Part shown: in pieces, positions 54,272 to 62,470 of the stretch | Layout: each line of letters starts with the position of its first letter | Numbering within the stretch: the stretch's first letter is position 1 | Made by a program: the position numbers and the translations under genes | NCBI GenBank assembly: GCA_938036925.1 | Contig: CALHVU010000014.1 | Coordinates: 8,902 to 72,901 of the forward strand | Source of the DNA: an uncultured Atopobium sp. | GTDB lineage: Bacteria; Actinomycetota; Coriobacteriia; Coriobacteriales; Atopobiaceae | Length of the DNA stretch: 64,000 nucleotides | Reading direction: 5' to 3' | Notes under the pieces: model-generated | Told to the model about the DNA's origin: nothing | The model's database searches: none | The model's input: only the letters and a program-made list of their open reading frames with translations

Positions 54272-55020
54272 TGGCCGCTGAAACTACAAACACCCAGGCA
54301 GCAGGCGCAGAAAAAACCCTGCTGTCCGTCAAGGATCTTAACGTTTCTTACGGTGCAATTCATGCAGTTCAGGGTATCTCTTTTGACATCCATGAGGGCG
54401 AGATTGTTACCCTTATTGGCGCAAACGGTGCAGGTAAATCAACTACGCTGAACACCATTGCTGGTTTGGTAAAGCCTGACTCTGGCACCATTACGCTTGA
54501 CGAGAAAAACCTTGTAGGTCAACGCGCTCACAAGATTGTTGAGGCCGGCCTGGCATTGTGTCCTGAGGGCCGCCGTGTGTTTTCTCGCATGAGTGTTGCT
54601 GAAAACCTTGAGATGGGCGGTTATACACAGCCCGATTCACAGAACGCTAAGACCGTCAAGATGGTCTACGAGCATTTCCCACGTCTTCGCGAGCGCAAGA
54701 ATCAGCTGGCAGGAACGCTGTCTGGTGGCGAGCAGCAGATGCTTGCTATGGGTCGTGCTCTGATGAGCAGGCCAAAGCTTTTGATGCTCGACGAGCCTTC
54801 CATGGGTCTGGCTCCTCTTCTGATTGAGGAAATCTTCCAGATCATTCGCCAGCTCGGCGATGCAGGAACCACCATTTTGCTGGTTGAGCAGAACGCTAAT
54901 ATGGCACTTAAGGTTGCTGACCGTGCATACGTTCTTGAGCTTGGTAAGGTTGCTAAGCATGGCACCGGCCAGGAGCTTCTCCACGACGATGACGTTCGTA
55001 AGGCTTACCTCGGCGCATAA
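54271..55020 (+). CDS. livF: Branched-chain amino-acid ABC transporter ATPase LivF
   Basis: A 249-residue ATPase partner of LivG. It shows GANGAGKST (Walker A), LSGGEQQMLAMGRALM, LMLDEPSMGLAP (Walker B) and the switch His equivalent in the LLVEQN region. Start overlaps the livG stop by one base (TAATG). It ends the operon, followed by a terminator. Confidence 0.95.
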   Translation: MAAETTNTQAAGAEKTLLSVKDLNVSYGAIHAVQGISFDIHEGEIVTLIGANGAGKSTTLNTIAGLVKPDSGTITLDEKNLVGQRAHKIVEAGLALCPEGRRVFSRMSVAENLEMGGYTQPDSQNAKTVKMVYEHFPRLRERKNQLAGTLSGGEQQMLAMGRALMSRPKLLMLDEPSMGLAPLLIEEIFQIIRQLGDAGTTILLVEQNANMALKVADRAYVLELGKVAKHGTGQELLHDDDVRKAYLGA

Positions 55021-55071
55021 CGGCGACTAATGGCAAATGTGCTTTGACGTCAACGTACCTTAAACGTTAGC

Positions 55072-55104
55072 CCGGCTCCCACACAACGTAGGAGCCGGGT
55101 TTTG
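55072..55104 (+). terminator. Intrinsic terminator after livF
   Basis: CCCGGCTCC pairs with GGAGCCGGG and is followed by TTTTG. Its right arm supplies the first GCCGG boundary word of repeat copy B. Confidence 0.87.
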
Positions 55105-55370
55105 TTGTCATGTCTGAACAGTTTGCCTGAAAAGCGCACCATGTCTGAGCTATTTGCCTGTTTTTCTCGCCAAGTCTGAGCAAATTTACTCAGACATGAT
55201 GTAGTTTTCAGGCTCGCAAAATTTGGCGCGGCGCAGCCTATCTTCACGCGCCTGATTTCTTCAAAGAATCTGTAACTTTTGCCTAAATACGTAAAAGAAT
55301 CGGTGGATTTGCCTGATTTCATCAAAGAATCTGTGCCTCAAATACAGATTCTTTACACTTTTCAGGCGCA
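55094..55370. repeat. Structured dispersed intergenic repeat, copy B
   Basis: Boundary words GCCGG/GCCTG fall at 55094, 55125, 55156, 55250, 55281 and 55311, giving the same 31, 31, 94, 31, 30 steps as copy A. Identity with copy A is roughly 85-90 percent by eye. The variable hairpin here is GGCGCG/CGCGCC where copy A has CACGTAA/TTACGTG. The AAAGAATCTGT/ACAGATTCTTT stem is unchanged. An outer pair GCGCCTGA...TCAGGCGC is perfect. It lies between convergent livF and thrB and is followed at once by an exact copy of the dispersed word. Confidence 0.85.
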
Positions 55371-55385
55371 TCTGGCGAGAAACCC
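55371..55385 (-). repeat. Exact copy of the 15-bp dispersed word, minus orientation
   Basis: Fourth perfect copy, directly at the right edge of repeat B and followed by GTGTTGTC. Copy A has the corresponding near-copy at 37961 followed by GTGTAGTC. Confidence 0.7.
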
Positions 55386-55440
55386 GTGTTGTCGCAGGCG
55401 TACTTGTTAGTACACGCATTGACCAAGCGCAGTTGTCACG

Positions 55441-56370
55441 TTAAATTTCGTCGAAAGTGTTGTGGTGTTGCTGACCGTCGTCCAAGGTAAGGACGGTACC
55501 CAGAAGTGCTGGCTCAAGAATTTGAATCCAAAGATCGCCTCTGACCTGCTTGGCATTCTCGGCAACAGCGCGAGCTGTAACAGGGGAGTCGCAGATGGCA
55601 ACCATGGTGGCACCTGAGCCCGAGATAACAAAGGCGCAAGCACGAGCAAGCTTTGCTACCTGCTTAAGCTCCTCGTAATCGGGGATGAGCTCCTTGCGAT
55701 ACGGTTCGTGAATCTTATCGTTGCAAGCTGCTGCCAACAGTCCGCCGTTTCCTGTTTCAAGTGCATGGGTAACAGCAACGGTACGACCCATCTGATAAAC
55801 GGCGGTCTGAAGAGAAATATTTTGCGGAACAACCTTTCGGGCATCCTCGGTGTTGACCGTGTACGGCGGCGCAATCGCAACAAAAGAGAGACCGCGCGCT
55901 ACCAGCCTTCGAGTACAAACGGTATGCCCGCCCTCAACAAATGACGAGGTCAGGCCACCGTAAATTGCAGGAGCAACATTATCTGGATGGCCCTCAAAAT
56001 GACAGGCAAAGTCGAGCGCACGCTCAGGATCCCAGCCGCCATGAGACTCGGTCATCGCGGCTGCAATACCAGCAATTACGCAGGTAGAACTTGAGCCAAG
56101 TCCGCCAGAAAGCGGAATAGGCGAGTCGATAGTGATGTGCTTAGGAGTAGGCTCTTCGCCCAGCTTTTCGCAGGCTCGAACATAAGACGTCCAGACAAGG
56201 TTGTCGTCGTTTCTGAACTGCTCGGGGCAGCCGTCAATGATGAGCGTAGGAGATTCCCTAAACGTAATTTTTGCACGCAGGTTAAACGCAAGACCCAGCG
56301 TATCGTAGCCGACGCCAATGTTTGCAGAGGTAGCAGGTACAGATACGGTCAAGATGGTGTTGTCGAGCAT
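55441..56370 (-). CDS. thrB: Homoserine kinase
   Basis: ThrB phosphorylates homoserine for threonine synthesis. The 309-residue GHMP-family kinase shows VPATSANIGVGYDTLGLA and the phosphate-binding loop PLSGGLGSSSTCV. It follows thrC on the minus strand with a 22-bp gap, so the two are cotranscribed. Confidence 0.95.
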   Translation of the reverse strand: MLDNTILTVSVPATSANIGVGYDTLGLAFNLRAKITFRESPTLIIDGCPEQFRNDDNLVWTSYVRACEKLGEEPTPKHITIDSPIPLSGGLGSSSTCVIAGIAAAMTESHGGWDPERALDFACHFEGHPDNVAPAIYGGLTSSFVEGGHTVCTRRLVARGLSFVAIAPPYTVNTEDARKVVPQNISLQTAVYQMGRTVAVTHALETGNGGLLAAACNDKIHEPYRKELIPDYEELKQVAKLARACAFVISGSGATMVAICDSPVTARAVAENAKQVRGDLWIQILEPALLGTVLTLDDGQQHHNTFDEI

Positions 56371-56392
56371 GTAGAACCTGCTTTCTCAGAGT

Positions 56393-57919
56393 CTAACAAG
56401 CAAAAATACGCCCGCATGCTTCGGAAACGTACGAAGCAAGCTGTTCCTTCTCGCGAACGTCAGTATGAATGATAACGTTATCATTCAGCGATGAAAGCTG
56501 AATTGGCGGATTAGTGCCCGTGATTTCGGCGAGCGTATGCATGCACACAAAGTCATCCAGGCCAGCGGTCGAGTAGCCCAGCGCGGCAAGCACGTCGGAC
56601 GAGAACTTATACGGGCTAGCAGTAGACAGACAAACGCGCACGTTACCCGCCTGGCGAGAAACACTGTCAAGCACGTGCTTTGCGACGGCTGTGTGAGGAT
56701 CAATCAGCACACGACAATTCTCCCAGGTAGAATGGATAGTCTCACGCGTCTGAGCGTCGGTAGCAAAGCCAGCATCAAAGGTTTCGCGGATGGTGTCCAT
56801 CACCTGAGCAGGTACCGTGTAGATACCCTTGGTTACCAGCTGGTTCATCAGATAGCTGACAAGCTCGGTGTCTTTGCCGGACGCAAGATAGAGGAGTCGT
56901 TCAAGGTTTGATGAAACCAGAATGTCCATTGATGGAGAGATGGTCTTTTCAAATGCACGTCTACGATCGTAAATGCCTGTTTCCAAGAAATCAGTCAGCA
57001 CCTTATTGCTGTTAGAAGCCACAATGAGGCGCTCAACAGGCAGACCCATCTCTTTTGCAAAGTAACCTGCGAGAACGTCGCCAAAATTGCCGGTTGGCAC
57101 GCAGAAAGTAACTTTTTGACCCTGAGCGATGGCGCCCTTGGCAACAAGCTGGGCATATGCGTCAAAGTAGTAGGTTACCTGCGGGGCCAAACGACCAATA
57201 TTGATGGAGTTTGCGCTGGAAAGTACCGTGCCCTTACCGGCCAACTCATGCGCCAACTCCTTGTTAGCAAAGATTGCTTTAGCGGCGTTTTGAGCGTCGT
57301 CAAAGTTTCCCTTAACTGCGCAAACAGCTACGTTAGAACCTTTTTGAGTCACCATCTGCAGGCGTTGAATATCAGAAACCTTGCCTTCAGGGTAAAAGAC
57401 GGTGATGCCCATGCCGGATACGTCTTTGAAGCCCTCAAGTGCAGCTTTGCCAGTGTCGCCAGAAGTTGCGGTCACAATCATGATGCTCTTGCCGGCGGTG
57501 GCGGCCGCGTCGACAGCACCAGCTACGTCCGCGTCCTCGCGAGCAACACTCATCAGGCGGGGGAGCATCTGAAGCGCAACGTCTTTGAAAGCCGACGTTG
57601 GACCATGGAAGAGCTCAAGCAGCCAGTCTTCTCCGATAGCAGAAACAGGCGTGATAGCCTGGGTGTCCCACTGAGAGCCATACGCTCCCTCAATACAGCG
57701 AGTCAGCTCTTCAGCAGAGTAGTCGTCCAGCAGAGCAGAAAGCACATCGAAAGTAGTAGCTTTAAAGCCCTGAGAACAAACCTTTGCAAGATCGAGGGGT
57801 TTCTCGTCAATTGAATCTTGGATATAAAGGCCGCCGTCGGGAGCAATTCCCTGCAAAATGGCTTGTTTAGCCAAAACGGTATGGTCAGAGCTTCTTGTGC
57901 TGTGATATGCGACGGCCAT
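56393..57919 (-). CDS. thrC: Threonine synthase
   Basis: A 508-residue PLP enzyme converting phosphohomoserine to threonine. The PLP lysine lies in GPTSAFKDVALQ (about residue 113), the TATSGDTGKAAL glycine-rich loop follows, and the conserved CVPTGNFGDVLAGYFAKEMG region is at about 285. It belongs to the longer, yeast-like class by length and by its N-terminal YHSTR segment. It heads a minus-strand thrC-thrB operon divergent from hom. Confidence 0.95.
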   Translation of the reverse strand: MAVAYHSTRSSDHTVLAKQAILQGIAPDGGLYIQDSIDEKPLDLAKVCSQGFKATTFDVLSALLDDYSAEELTRCIEGAYGSQWDTQAITPVSAIGEDWLLELFHGPTSAFKDVALQMLPRLMSVAREDADVAGAVDAAATAGKSIMIVTATSGDTGKAALEGFKDVSGMGITVFYPEGKVSDIQRLQMVTQKGSNVAVCAVKGNFDDAQNAAKAIFANKELAHELAGKGTVLSSANSINIGRLAPQVTYYFDAYAQLVAKGAIAQGQKVTFCVPTGNFGDVLAGYFAKEMGLPVERLIVASNSNKVLTDFLETGIYDRRRAFEKTISPSMDILVSSNLERLLYLASGKDTELVSYLMNQLVTKGIYTVPAQVMDTIRETFDAGFATDAQTRETIHSTWENCRVLIDPHTAVAKHVLDSVSRQAGNVRVCLSTASPYKFSSDVLAALGYSTAGLDDFVCMHTLAEITGTNPPIQLSSLNDNVIIHTDVREKEQLASYVSEACGRIFAC

Positions 57920-57939
57920 GAAACCACCAATCTTTAGAA

Positions 57940-58003
57940 CGTGTCGCGTGTTGTGCGTCTCGCGTGTTGTGTGCGTGCAAATTGCGCGTCTCGCGTGTTG
58001 CGT
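57940..58003. repeat. Imperfect tandem repeat in the thrC-hom divergent region
   Basis: Three imperfect copies of GCGTCTCGCGTGTTGTG start near 57941, 57955 and 57985. They sit just ahead of thrC. No T-box or riboswitch is recognised in the rest of the gap, 58004-58231. Confidence 0.7.
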
Positions 58004-58231
58004 TTCTATTATTTTAACAGTGAGAAGTAAATGTCGCTTGTAACATAGAATTGTTCATAGCATTATGAAGACGAGAAAAACTGTCGATTAGATTCTGTCT
58101 AGGTTTTTGGTAGTTTTTGTCTATGAGATTGTTATCAGTGCAGTCACCTTTGCGTGCGGTTGTCCTTGCTCTGCAATTAGCCTTGCAGGCAATCGGTTTT
58201 CTCGCAAAACGACTGCTAGATTTGGAGATAT

Positions 58232-59371
58232 ATGCAAAACGTTGCCCTACTTGGATTTGGAACGGTTGGTGCTTCAGTTGCGCGCATTCTTGATGAGCGC
58301 GTTTCTGACGTTAACCTGACGTCCATCTTGGTTAGAGCTGGTAAAGAGCACGTTGACCCTCGGGCAACATCTGATTTTGATGCGCTCTTGTCTGACCCTG
58401 CGCTCGATACCGTTGTTGAGTGCATGGGTGGCCTCACGCCAGCCTATGAATACATCAAAGCTGCGCTGACTGCTAAGAAAAATGTAGTCACCTCAAATAA
58501 AGCTGTGGTATCTGCTCATTTTGAGGAGTTTATGACACTTGCCGCTGAAGCGGGCGTCAACTTTAAGATTGAAGCCTGCGTGTGCGGTGGCATTCCTTGG
58601 ATAGCAGGAATTCAGAAAGTTCGTCGTATTGACGAGATTTCTGCGTTCTGGGGAATCATGAATGGAACCACCAACTACATTGTCTATTCCATGCTCAAAG
58701 ACGGAACGGACTTTGCTGAGGTTCTGAGCAAGGCTCAGGAGCTGGGTTACGCCGAGCGAGACCCGTCAAGCGATATCGACGGCATTGATGTTCGCTCTAA
58801 GACTATGATTTCTGCATCTATCGCCTTCGACGTAATCTGCACAGACCAGATTCCTATGTCTGGTATCAGAAACTTAACTAAGCGTGATCTTGCCATGTTT
58901 GGCAGTCACGATATGACAATCAAGCTCTTTGGTCGTGGTGTTTCTGACGGTTCATCGTATGCGGTAGCTGTTGAGCCAGTTGCGGTTTCGCTCTCAACCA
59001 TAGAGGCTAACGTTCCAACTAACTTTAACGTTGCAACTGCCGTGGGAAATACCATTGGCGAGCTCAAGTTTTACGGACAAGGCGCTGGTGGCGACCCAAC
59101 GGCAAATGCCGTCGTGCAGGATATTATTGACTGTGCCGCGGCTCCTGCTGGGGGTCAGCAGACCTTCTCGGCTGGTCTTTCATATAATCCAGAGCTGCTT
59201 GTTTCCGACTATGTGTTTAGGACGCAGGCGGATGTCCCGGGCGGTACGTTCTGGGAGCCGGGTGCTCAGTTGGTTAAAAATCTAAGTGCCGAGAAGGCCC
59301 GTGATCTTCTTACCAGCGCACTTTCGCAAGACCCTACAACCTTTATGGCTGCACTTGAAAAGAGGAACTAG
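58232..59371 (+). CDS. hom: Homoserine dehydrogenase lacking an ACT domain
   Basis: A 379-residue NAD(P)-dependent enzyme making homoserine. It has the Rossmann start VALLGFGTVGASVA, NKAVVSAH, GIMNGTTNYI, and the catalytic region EAQELGYAERDPSSDIDG (written with its leading residue approximate). It ends about 50-60 residues earlier than usual Gram-positive or actinobacterial homologues and has no C-terminal ACT domain, so direct threonine feedback through that domain is not expected. It is 2 bp before lysC. Confidence 0.93.
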   Translation: MQNVALLGFGTVGASVARILDERVSDVNLTSILVRAGKEHVDPRATSDFDALLSDPALDTVVECMGGLTPAYEYIKAALTAKKNVVTSNKAVVSAHFEEFMTLAAEAGVNFKIEACVCGGIPWIAGIQKVRRIDEISAFWGIMNGTTNYIVYSMLKDGTDFAEVLSKAQELGYAERDPSSDIDGIDVRSKTMISASIAFDVICTDQIPMSGIRNLTKRDLAMFGSHDMTIKLFGRGVSDGSSYAVAVEPVAVSLSTIEANVPTNFNVATAVGNTIGELKFYGQGAGGDPTANAVVQDIIDCAAAPAGGQQTFSAGLSYNPELLVSDYVFRTQADVPGGTFWEPGAQLVKNLSAEKARDLLTSALSQDPTTFMAALEKRN

Positions 59372-59373
59372 AA

Positions 59374-60702
59374 ATGATCAAAATTGCAAAATTTGGCGGC
59401 TCAAGTGTTGCTTCTGCAGAGCAGTTCAAAAAAGTTAAAGCTATTGTTGAGGCTGACCCTGATAGACGCTTTATTGTTTCGTCTGCAGCAGGAAAGCGCC
59501 ACTCAACCGATAACAAGATTACGGATCTTTTGCTGCTGGTAAATGCCCACATTGAGTATCACGTTGACTGCACCTCTTTACTTGCAGACATCGAGGCTCG
59601 CTTTGTGGAGATTGCTGATGAACTGGGAGTTGCATGGCCTGTCGCCGAGGAGTTTGAGAAGTTTGCTTCAAACATTAAGTCCTTCTCGCCAGAGTATGTA
59701 GTAAGTAGGGGCGAGTGGTTTACCTGCCAGATTCTTGCCGAGTACCTTGGCCTGCCCTTTGTTGATGCTGCTGACGTTATGCTGTTCCATCATGACGGCA
59801 CCATTGATATGGAGCGCACTGCTTCTAGACTCAAAGAGGTCGTTGCTCGCAGCGGCTCGTTTGTGCTGCCTGGCTTCTACGGTGCTACCGTTGACGGTGC
59901 AATTAAGTTGTTCCAGCGCGGTGGCGGCGATATTACCGGCGCCATTGTTGCTCGCTGCCTAGACGCTGACTTGTATGAGAACTGGACTGACGTTTCTGGC
60001 TTCCTTTCTGCGGATCCTCGCATTGTTCAGAATCCACGCGCCATTGGCCGCATTACTTTTGACGAGATGCGCGAGCTTTCTTACATGGGCGCTTCCGTTC
60101 TTCAGGAAGAGGCAATTTTCCCTGTTCGCGAGGCAAACATTCCAATTCAGATTAAGAATACCAACCGTCCAGAAGATACGGGTACGGTTATCCGTGAGAC
60201 CGCAGATGGCGATACAAACGAGCACTTGATTACAGGTATTGCAGGCAAGAAAGACTTCTTGGCTATTCACGTCAAGAAGGCTCACATGTCCAACGAGGTT
60301 GGCGTCATCAGCCGCGCTCTCAATATTGTTGAGCGCTACGGGGTCTCTGTGGAGCACATCCCAACAGGCGTTGATTCGTTTGGTATTGTGGTAAATGCCT
60401 CCGACGTAAAGGATACGGTTTATTCCATCATCAGCGATATTCGTCGCGAGATTGAGCCTGATGACATTACGATGGTAGACCGCTTAGCTCTTGTTTCTGT
60501 GGTTGGTCGTAATATGTCTAGGCGTTCCGGCACCTCTGGTAAGATCTTTGGCGCGTTGGGCAATGCGGGCGTCAACATTCGCATGATTACGCAGAGCTCA
60601 GAAGAGATTAGTATTATTGTGGGCGTCGATAATGCCGACTTTGATCGCACAATTGGCGTCATTTATAACGGATTTGTTCGTGACGAAATGGTTTCGAGGT
60701 AA
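59374..60702 (+). CDS. lysC: Aspartate kinase
   Basis: A 442-residue enzyme catalysing the first step of the aspartate family. Features include IAKFGGSSVAS, VLPGFYGAT, RGGGDITGAIVA and ENWTDVSGFLSADPR, with two ACT regions in the last 160 residues (AIHVKKAHMSNEVG and VSVVGRNMSRRSG). No riboswitch precedes it. It sits in hom-lysC-asd with gaps of 2 bp, indicating tight coupling. Confidence 0.95.
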   Translation: MIKIAKFGGSSVASAEQFKKVKAIVEADPDRRFIVSSAAGKRHSTDNKITDLLLLVNAHIEYHVDCTSLLADIEARFVEIADELGVAWPVAEEFEKFASNIKSFSPEYVVSRGEWFTCQILAEYLGLPFVDAADVMLFHHDGTIDMERTASRLKEVVARSGSFVLPGFYGATVDGAIKLFQRGGGDITGAIVARCLDADLYENWTDVSGFLSADPRIVQNPRAIGRITFDEMRELSYMGASVLQEEAIFPVREANIPIQIKNTNRPEDTGTVIRETADGDTNEHLITGIAGKKDFLAIHVKKAHMSNEVGVISRALNIVERYGVSVEHIPTGVDSFGIVVNASDVKDTVYSIISDIRREIEPDDITMVDRLALVSVVGRNMSRRSGTSGKIFGALGNAGVNIRMITQSSEEISIIVGVDNADFDRTIGVIYNGFVRDEMVSR

Positions 60703-60704
60703 CT

Positions 60705-61727
60705 ATGGCTTTTGATCCAAACGGTAAGGTTGTTGCAATTCTTGGTGCTACCGGCGTTGTTGGTGCCCAGATGATGCAGTGCCTTGAAGAGCGTAATTTT
60801 CCTATCAAGGAGCTGGTGCTTCTGGCATCCGCTCGAAGCGCTGGTAAAACTATCGAATTTGCTGGCCAGCAGATTGTAATCCGCGAAGCAACACCAGAGG
60901 CTTTTGAGGGTGTAGATATTGTCCTTGGCGCAGCTGGCGACGAGCAGGCAAAAGAGCTGCTCCCTGAAGCGGTTAAGCGTGGATGCGTCTGCGTTGATAA
61001 CTCCCATGCATTTAGAATGGACCCAAACGTTCCGCTGGTAATCCCAGAGATTAACGCCGAGGATATCAAGAACCATAACGGCATCATCTCTAATCCAAAC
61101 TGTGCAACCATTATTGGCTTGGTACCTCTGTATCCTCTACATAAGGCAGCAGGTGCAAAGCGTATTATTGCGTCAACCTATCAGGCTGCATCAGGCGCTG
61201 GCCTTCCTGGCCTCACCAGCCTGAAGAATCAGATGGCTGACGTTGTTGCAGGTAGGGAAGTAACCGAGACCTCTCCATTTGCATACCAGCTGGCAGTCAA
61301 TCTGATTCCACAGATTGGCGGCTTTGATGAGGTTGGCTACACTTCCGAGGAAATGAAGATGCAAAACGAGGGTCGCAAGATCATGCATCTTCCTGAGCTG
61401 CGCGTTAACTGCACCTGTGTTCGCGTTCCAACGATGCGCTCACACTCTGAGTCCATCACTGTTGAGTTTGAGCGTCCTTTGAGTCCAGATGAGGCTCGCG
61501 CTATTCTTGAGGATGCTCCAGGAATCAAGGTTGTAGACAACCCAGCAGAGCTTCAGTACCCAATGCCTCTTGATACTTCTGACCAGGACCTTATCTATGT
61601 TGGTCGTATTCGCGAGGATCTTTCCGCTGATAAAGATACTCATGCGCTGACATTCTTCTGTTGCGGAGACCAGATTAGGAAGGGTGCCGCAACAAACGCT
61701 GTCCAGATTGCAGAGTACCTGCTGTAA
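60705..61727 (+). CDS. asd: Aspartate-semialdehyde dehydrogenase
   Basis: A 340-residue enzyme reducing aspartyl phosphate. It shows ILGATGVVGAQMM, the catalytic cysteine in SNPNCATIIG, TYQAASGAGLPG and the C-terminal His in RVPTMRSHSE. It is the last gene of hom-lysC-asd and is followed by a strong terminator. Confidence 0.96.
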   Translation: MAFDPNGKVVAILGATGVVGAQMMQCLEERNFPIKELVLLASARSAGKTIEFAGQQIVIREATPEAFEGVDIVLGAAGDEQAKELLPEAVKRGCVCVDNSHAFRMDPNVPLVIPEINAEDIKNHNGIISNPNCATIIGLVPLYPLHKAAGAKRIIASTYQAASGAGLPGLTSLKNQMADVVAGREVTETSPFAYQLAVNLIPQIGGFDEVGYTSEEMKMQNEGRKIMHLPELRVNCTCVRVPTMRSHSESITVEFERPLSPDEARAILEDAPGIKVVDNPAELQYPMPLDTSDQDLIYVGRIREDLSADKDTHALTFFCCGDQIRKGAATNAVQIAEYLL

Positions 61728-61770
61728 TATCTGGCGCGCAGCCACGTTCGCATCATTTTCGTTGACCAAG

Positions 61771-61816
61771 TACCCGTTCGATTCTATTTTGTGGAATCGA
61801 ACGGGTATTTTTGTGC
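61771..61816 (+). terminator. Intrinsic terminator after asd
   Basis: TACCCGTTCGATTC pairs with GAATCGAACGGGTA and is followed by TTTTT. It is a long, nearly perfect stem. Confidence 0.92.
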
Positions 61817-61863
61817 GTCCGAGTGAAATTTTTCAGCGGTAGAGTGCCGTTCGGCGGCAAAGT

Positions 61864-62041
61864 GGTAAAAAATGCGTTTAGTTGGAGTATCCAAAAATGC
61901 TTAGATTCTATGCAAGCTATCTACCAGCAAATTTACTTGGACAAAATTACGGAAATTAGTACAAAATTTCTGAACTGGGAAAACGTAAGCACCAAAACTA
62001 CGAAGTCTAAAAATAAACTCCAACTAAACGGATTTTTTACC
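61864..62041. mobile_element. MITE-like element with 25-bp terminal inverted repeats
   Basis: The arms 61864-61888 and 62017-62041 are inverted copies of each other with a single mismatch, starting GGTAAAAAAT. They enclose 128 bp of AT-rich sequence with no supportable gene. A possible short CAAA direct repeat flanks the arms. This could be a small non-autonomous element; no transposase is seen in the window. Confidence 0.55.
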
Positions 62042-62174
62042 CAAAACAGTACCTCTAGTTTGATACATCAATTTCTTGATTAGTTTTCCTGCATATCAGC
62101 CATTGTTTATGCAAAAATCACCTATCTAAATAGTTAAAACTTTTATTCGAACAGGTATTCTACTTTTACAGTAG

Positions 62175-62187
62175 CCATACAGTTTGG
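62175..62187. repeat. 13-bp direct repeat, left copy
   Basis: CCATACAGTTTGG occurs here and again at 62402-62414, flanking the tRNA-Arg fragment. The pair is suitably placed for integrase arm-type binding sites (inference). Confidence 0.6.
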
Positions 62188-62225
62188 GTGCAAAAAGGGT
62201 GCGCTTGCGGTGTTGGCCTAACAAA

Positions 62226-62254
62226 AAAGGTAGACGGCAAGCCATCTACCTGGA
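62226..62254 (-). terminator. Original terminator of the interrupted tRNA-Arg
   Basis: On the minus strand GGTAGATGGC pairs with GCCGTCTACC and is followed by TTTTTT, six bases after the tRNA 3' end. Its survival shows this side is native chromosome. Confidence 0.8.
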
Positions 62255-62259
62255 GTTTT

Positions 62260-62304
62260 TGGTGCCTCCTGCGCGATTCGAACGCGCGACCTGCGGTTTA
62301 GAAG
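62260..62304 (-). other. Attachment site: 3' half of tRNA-Arg (anticodon TCT)
   Basis: About 45 bases match a tRNA from the anticodon loop to the CCA end: loop CTTCTAA, stem ACCGC, T arm GCGCG-TTCGAAT-CGCGC, and acceptor AGGAGGC plus ACCA. The 5' stem partner GCGGT is missing; unrelated AT-rich sequence is there. Integration left the displaced 3' half here, so the restored complete tRNA should lie at the other end of the element, beyond 64000. Confidence 0.85.
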
Positions 62305-62401
62305 TTATGTTTTTTACCGCTCATTATGTTTCGTTACGCTCAATAAGTGCTGTTACAACCTGCAAAAACAAGTTTTTGTCCGGTGTGTATAGTAAAACAA
62401 T

Positions 62402-62431
62402 CCATACAGTTTGGAGGCAGTTTGGAGGCAG
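62402..62431. repeat. 13-bp direct repeat, right copy, with adjoining 11-bp tandem repeat
   Basis: The second copy of CCATACAGTTTGG continues into CAGTTTGGAGG repeated twice in tandem, followed by an inverted GCCTCCAA. It lies 40 bp ahead of the integrase start and may bind the integrase or an excisionase. Confidence 0.6.
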
Positions 62432-62470
62432 CGCCTCCAACCAACTTGTTGCACGTTAAGGAGAAATGGC

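Noticed and set aside
57920..58231. A T-box or threonine leader between thrC and hom
   Set aside because: No T-box sequence, leader peptide with threonine codons or terminator pair is visible.
61811..62083. A 90-codon plus-strand frame after asd
   Set aside because: It spans the inverted-repeat element, has no ribosome site and shows no protein-like composition.
62184..62459. A 91-codon plus-strand frame over the attachment site
   Set aside because: It is the antisense of the tRNA-Arg fragment and its terminator.
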